Source: Deltaproteobacteria bacterium (GTDB lineage: Bacteria > JAUYMQ01). Taken from it: a stretch of 6,957 nucleotides of DNA. The DNA lies in assembly GCA_030698575.1 (NCBI GenBank), contig JAUYMQ010000239.1:1-6957 (forward strand). The letters are read 5' to 3'. Both the position numbers and the translations under genes were made by a program. Below, piece after piece: positions 6,131 through 6,957 of the stretch. The notes under the pieces are model-generated. The model was not told the origin of the DNA, searched no databases, and saw only the letters and a list, made by a program, of their open reading frames with translations. Positions within the stretch are counted from its first letter, which is position 1. Every line of letters starts with the position of its first letter.

Positions 6131-6781
6131 ATGATGCGGATTCATCGTGTGGCGGTGAGTAACGCGGCGCTTCTCGAGATCGACGGGCCGGTCTGGTCGG
6201 TTCTCACGTCGCAAAGCGTCGCGCTCTCTCCATCGCCGGTGGCGATGGTGGCGGCCGTGTCTCCCCTGATGGCCCTCAGCACGAAGCACGGGAAGGTGAA
6301 GGGCTTGTCGGCGCGGATGGCGCATAACGGTGTGACCCTCAACGTGCGCATCTCGTGGGAGGACCCGGACAAGGACGATCGGATCGAGGATCTTGATCGC
6401 TTCGTGGACGCCGCGGCGGTCCTGTTCCCGCTGGGCGAGGACGCGAACCCCTTCACGATGGGCGACGACCGCAACCCCGTGAACGCCTGGTTCTGGAAGG
6501 CCGATCGGGAGGAGCCCTTCGACGTGATTGCGCGGGGCTACAGCACGAGCCAGCGGCGGCCGGGCGGCGCGAGCGGCCTGGTCGTGCGGGCCGAGCACCG
6601 GCAGGGCGCCTGGGTCGTCGTGTTCCAGCGCCCGCTCCGGCCTGCACCCGGCGAGTTCACACACTTCGAGCCCGGCGCCACGGCGCGCGTTGCGTTCGCG
6701 GTCTGGGAGGGAAACAATGCGGATCGGGGCGGCCAGAAGGCGGTTTCGGGCGCCTTCCTCGATCTGAAGATCGATTCCTAG
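6131..6781 (+). CDS. Heme b gamma subunit, ethylbenzene-dehydrogenase type
   Basis: A 216-residue subunit resembling the ethylbenzene dehydrogenase/DdhC/SerC/ClrC heme-binding family, a beta-sandwich protein holding one heme b with Met and Lys axial ligands. Visible hallmarks are ISWEDPDKDD (74-83), the FTMGDDRNPVNAWFWKAD segment with Met110 as probable ligand, and ADRGGQKAVSGAF with Lys203 as the probable second ligand. Length is close to the 23-kDa gamma subunit of ethylbenzene dehydrogenase. The family-like sequence begins near residue 15 (EIDGPVWS), and no signal peptide precedes it. An in-frame TGA at 6119-6121 with no start codon before 6131 excludes a longer form, so it probably travels with alpha and beta. 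Two adjacent ATGs (6131, 6134) exist; AGGT at 6121-6124 gives a modest ribosome site. It follows beta after 52 bp and ends in TAG. Role: last redox centre, handing electrons to an external acceptor such as a cytochrome c. Family call is sure. Confidence 0.9.
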   Translation: MMRIHRVAVSNAALLEIDGPVWSVLTSQSVALSPSPVAMVAAVSPLMALSTKHGKVKGLSARMAHNGVTLNVRISWEDPDKDDRIEDLDRFVDAAAVLFPLGEDANPFTMGDDRNPVNAWFWKADREEPFDVIARGYSTSQRRPGGASGLVVRAEHRQGAWVVVFQRPLRPAPGEFTHFEPGATARVAFAVWEGNNADRGGQKAVSGAFLDLKIDS

Positions 6782-6823
6782 GGGCGCCGGATCTCAGACG
6801 GAAACGGGATGCGCGAACAGGAA

Positions 6824-6829
6824 AAGGAG
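6824..6829 (+). promoter_or_regulatory. Ribosome binding site choosing the ATG at 6839
   Basis: AAGGAG ends 9 nt before the ATG at 6839. A second in-frame ATG at 6809 has only a weak purine stretch before it, so 6839 is preferred. Confidence 0.6.
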
Positions 6830-6838
6830 ACATCGACC

Positions 6839-6957
6839 ATGGGCAGCCCGGGCAGGAAGGAAATTCGCTACTGGAACATTCTCCAGCCGTTGCCGGCGCC
6901 CATCCTGATCGAGCTGGCGAAGCAGGCCGAGGCTCAGGGGATCCACGGAAGCTTCGC
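6839..6957 (+). CDS. Probable luciferase-like (LLM class) flavin-dependent oxidoreductase, 5' fragment
   Basis: Only the first 39 codons are inside the window, and the gene runs off the right edge. The N-terminus contains RYWNILQPLPAP followed by an amphipathic helix LIELAKQAEAQGIHGSF. This resembles the first strand and helix of LLM-class TIM-barrel oxidoreductases, where an early strand enters the flavin site and a helix with AE..G precedes the next strand. Members reduce or oxygenate substrates with FMN or F420. The gene lies 57 bp after the gamma stop on the same strand with its own good ribosome site, so it may be the fourth gene of the operon. A TorD-like chaperone was the other expectation at this position, but the visible residues do not suggest one. 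With so little sequence the call is moderate. Confidence 0.55.
   Translation, partial: MGSPGRKEIRYWNILQPLPAPILIELAKQAEAQGIHGSF

Noticed and set aside
5029-6132. Minus-strand open frame of 367 codons opposite the beta subunit
   Set aside because: Its opposite strand encodes clear Fe-S motifs, and the minus translation has no family-like features.
6759-6774. 7-bp inverted repeat TCGATCT/AGATCGA near the end of gamma
   Set aside because: It has a 2-nt loop, lies inside coding sequence, and no T run follows; likely chance.

Overview
The window is GC-rich, densely packed bacterial DNA with every supportable gene on the + strand. It looks like an environmental, probably uncultured, proteobacteria-like or deep-branching soil/sediment/sponge-type lineage. 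This rests on high GC, a cluster of GC-rich interspersed palindromic repeats with tcattgcgag...aagcaatcc ends, a sigma-54 promoter, and a mix of luciferase-like, R2-like diiron and molybdenum oxidoreductase genes. The sequence alone does not fix a phylum.

Left region (1-1567). The 3' part of an R2-like ferritin/diiron gene opens the window. An in-frame TAG at 88-90 interrupts otherwise continuous family-like sequence. A textbook Rho-independent terminator (706-740) follows. Directly behind it lies an intact alpha/beta hydrolase with a full Ser-Asp-His triad (758-1567).

Middle region (1568-2074). This non-coding stretch of about 500 bp holds at least three copies, plus one decayed copy, of the palindromic repeat. 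It ends in a near-consensus sigma-54 (-24/-12) promoter at 1967-1982, about 90 bp before the next start codon.

Right region (2075-6781). A three-gene operon encodes a type II DMSO-reductase-family molybdoenzyme: a Tat-exported Mo-bis-MGD catalytic alpha subunit, a four-cluster iron-sulfur beta subunit translationally coupled to it (ATGA overlap), and a heme b gamma subunit of the ethylbenzene-dehydrogenase type. Sizes (987/347/216 aa), the conserved Asp217 and the spacing of His186, Asp217 and Lys445 point to the hydrocarbon-hydroxylating branch (ethylbenzene, p-cymene and steroid C25 dehydrogenases) rather than to nitrate, selenate or chlorate reductases. Electrons from substrate C-H oxidation would pass from Mo through five Fe-S clusters to heme b. 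The real substrate cannot be read from the sequence.

Right edge (6839-6957). The first 39 codons of a probable luciferase-like (LLM) flavin-dependent oxidoreductase stand where related operons often carry a TorD-like maturation chaperone. With the diiron protein and the hydrolase, this suggests a catabolic island for a hydrocarbon, terpenoid or steroid-like compound; that last step is inference.
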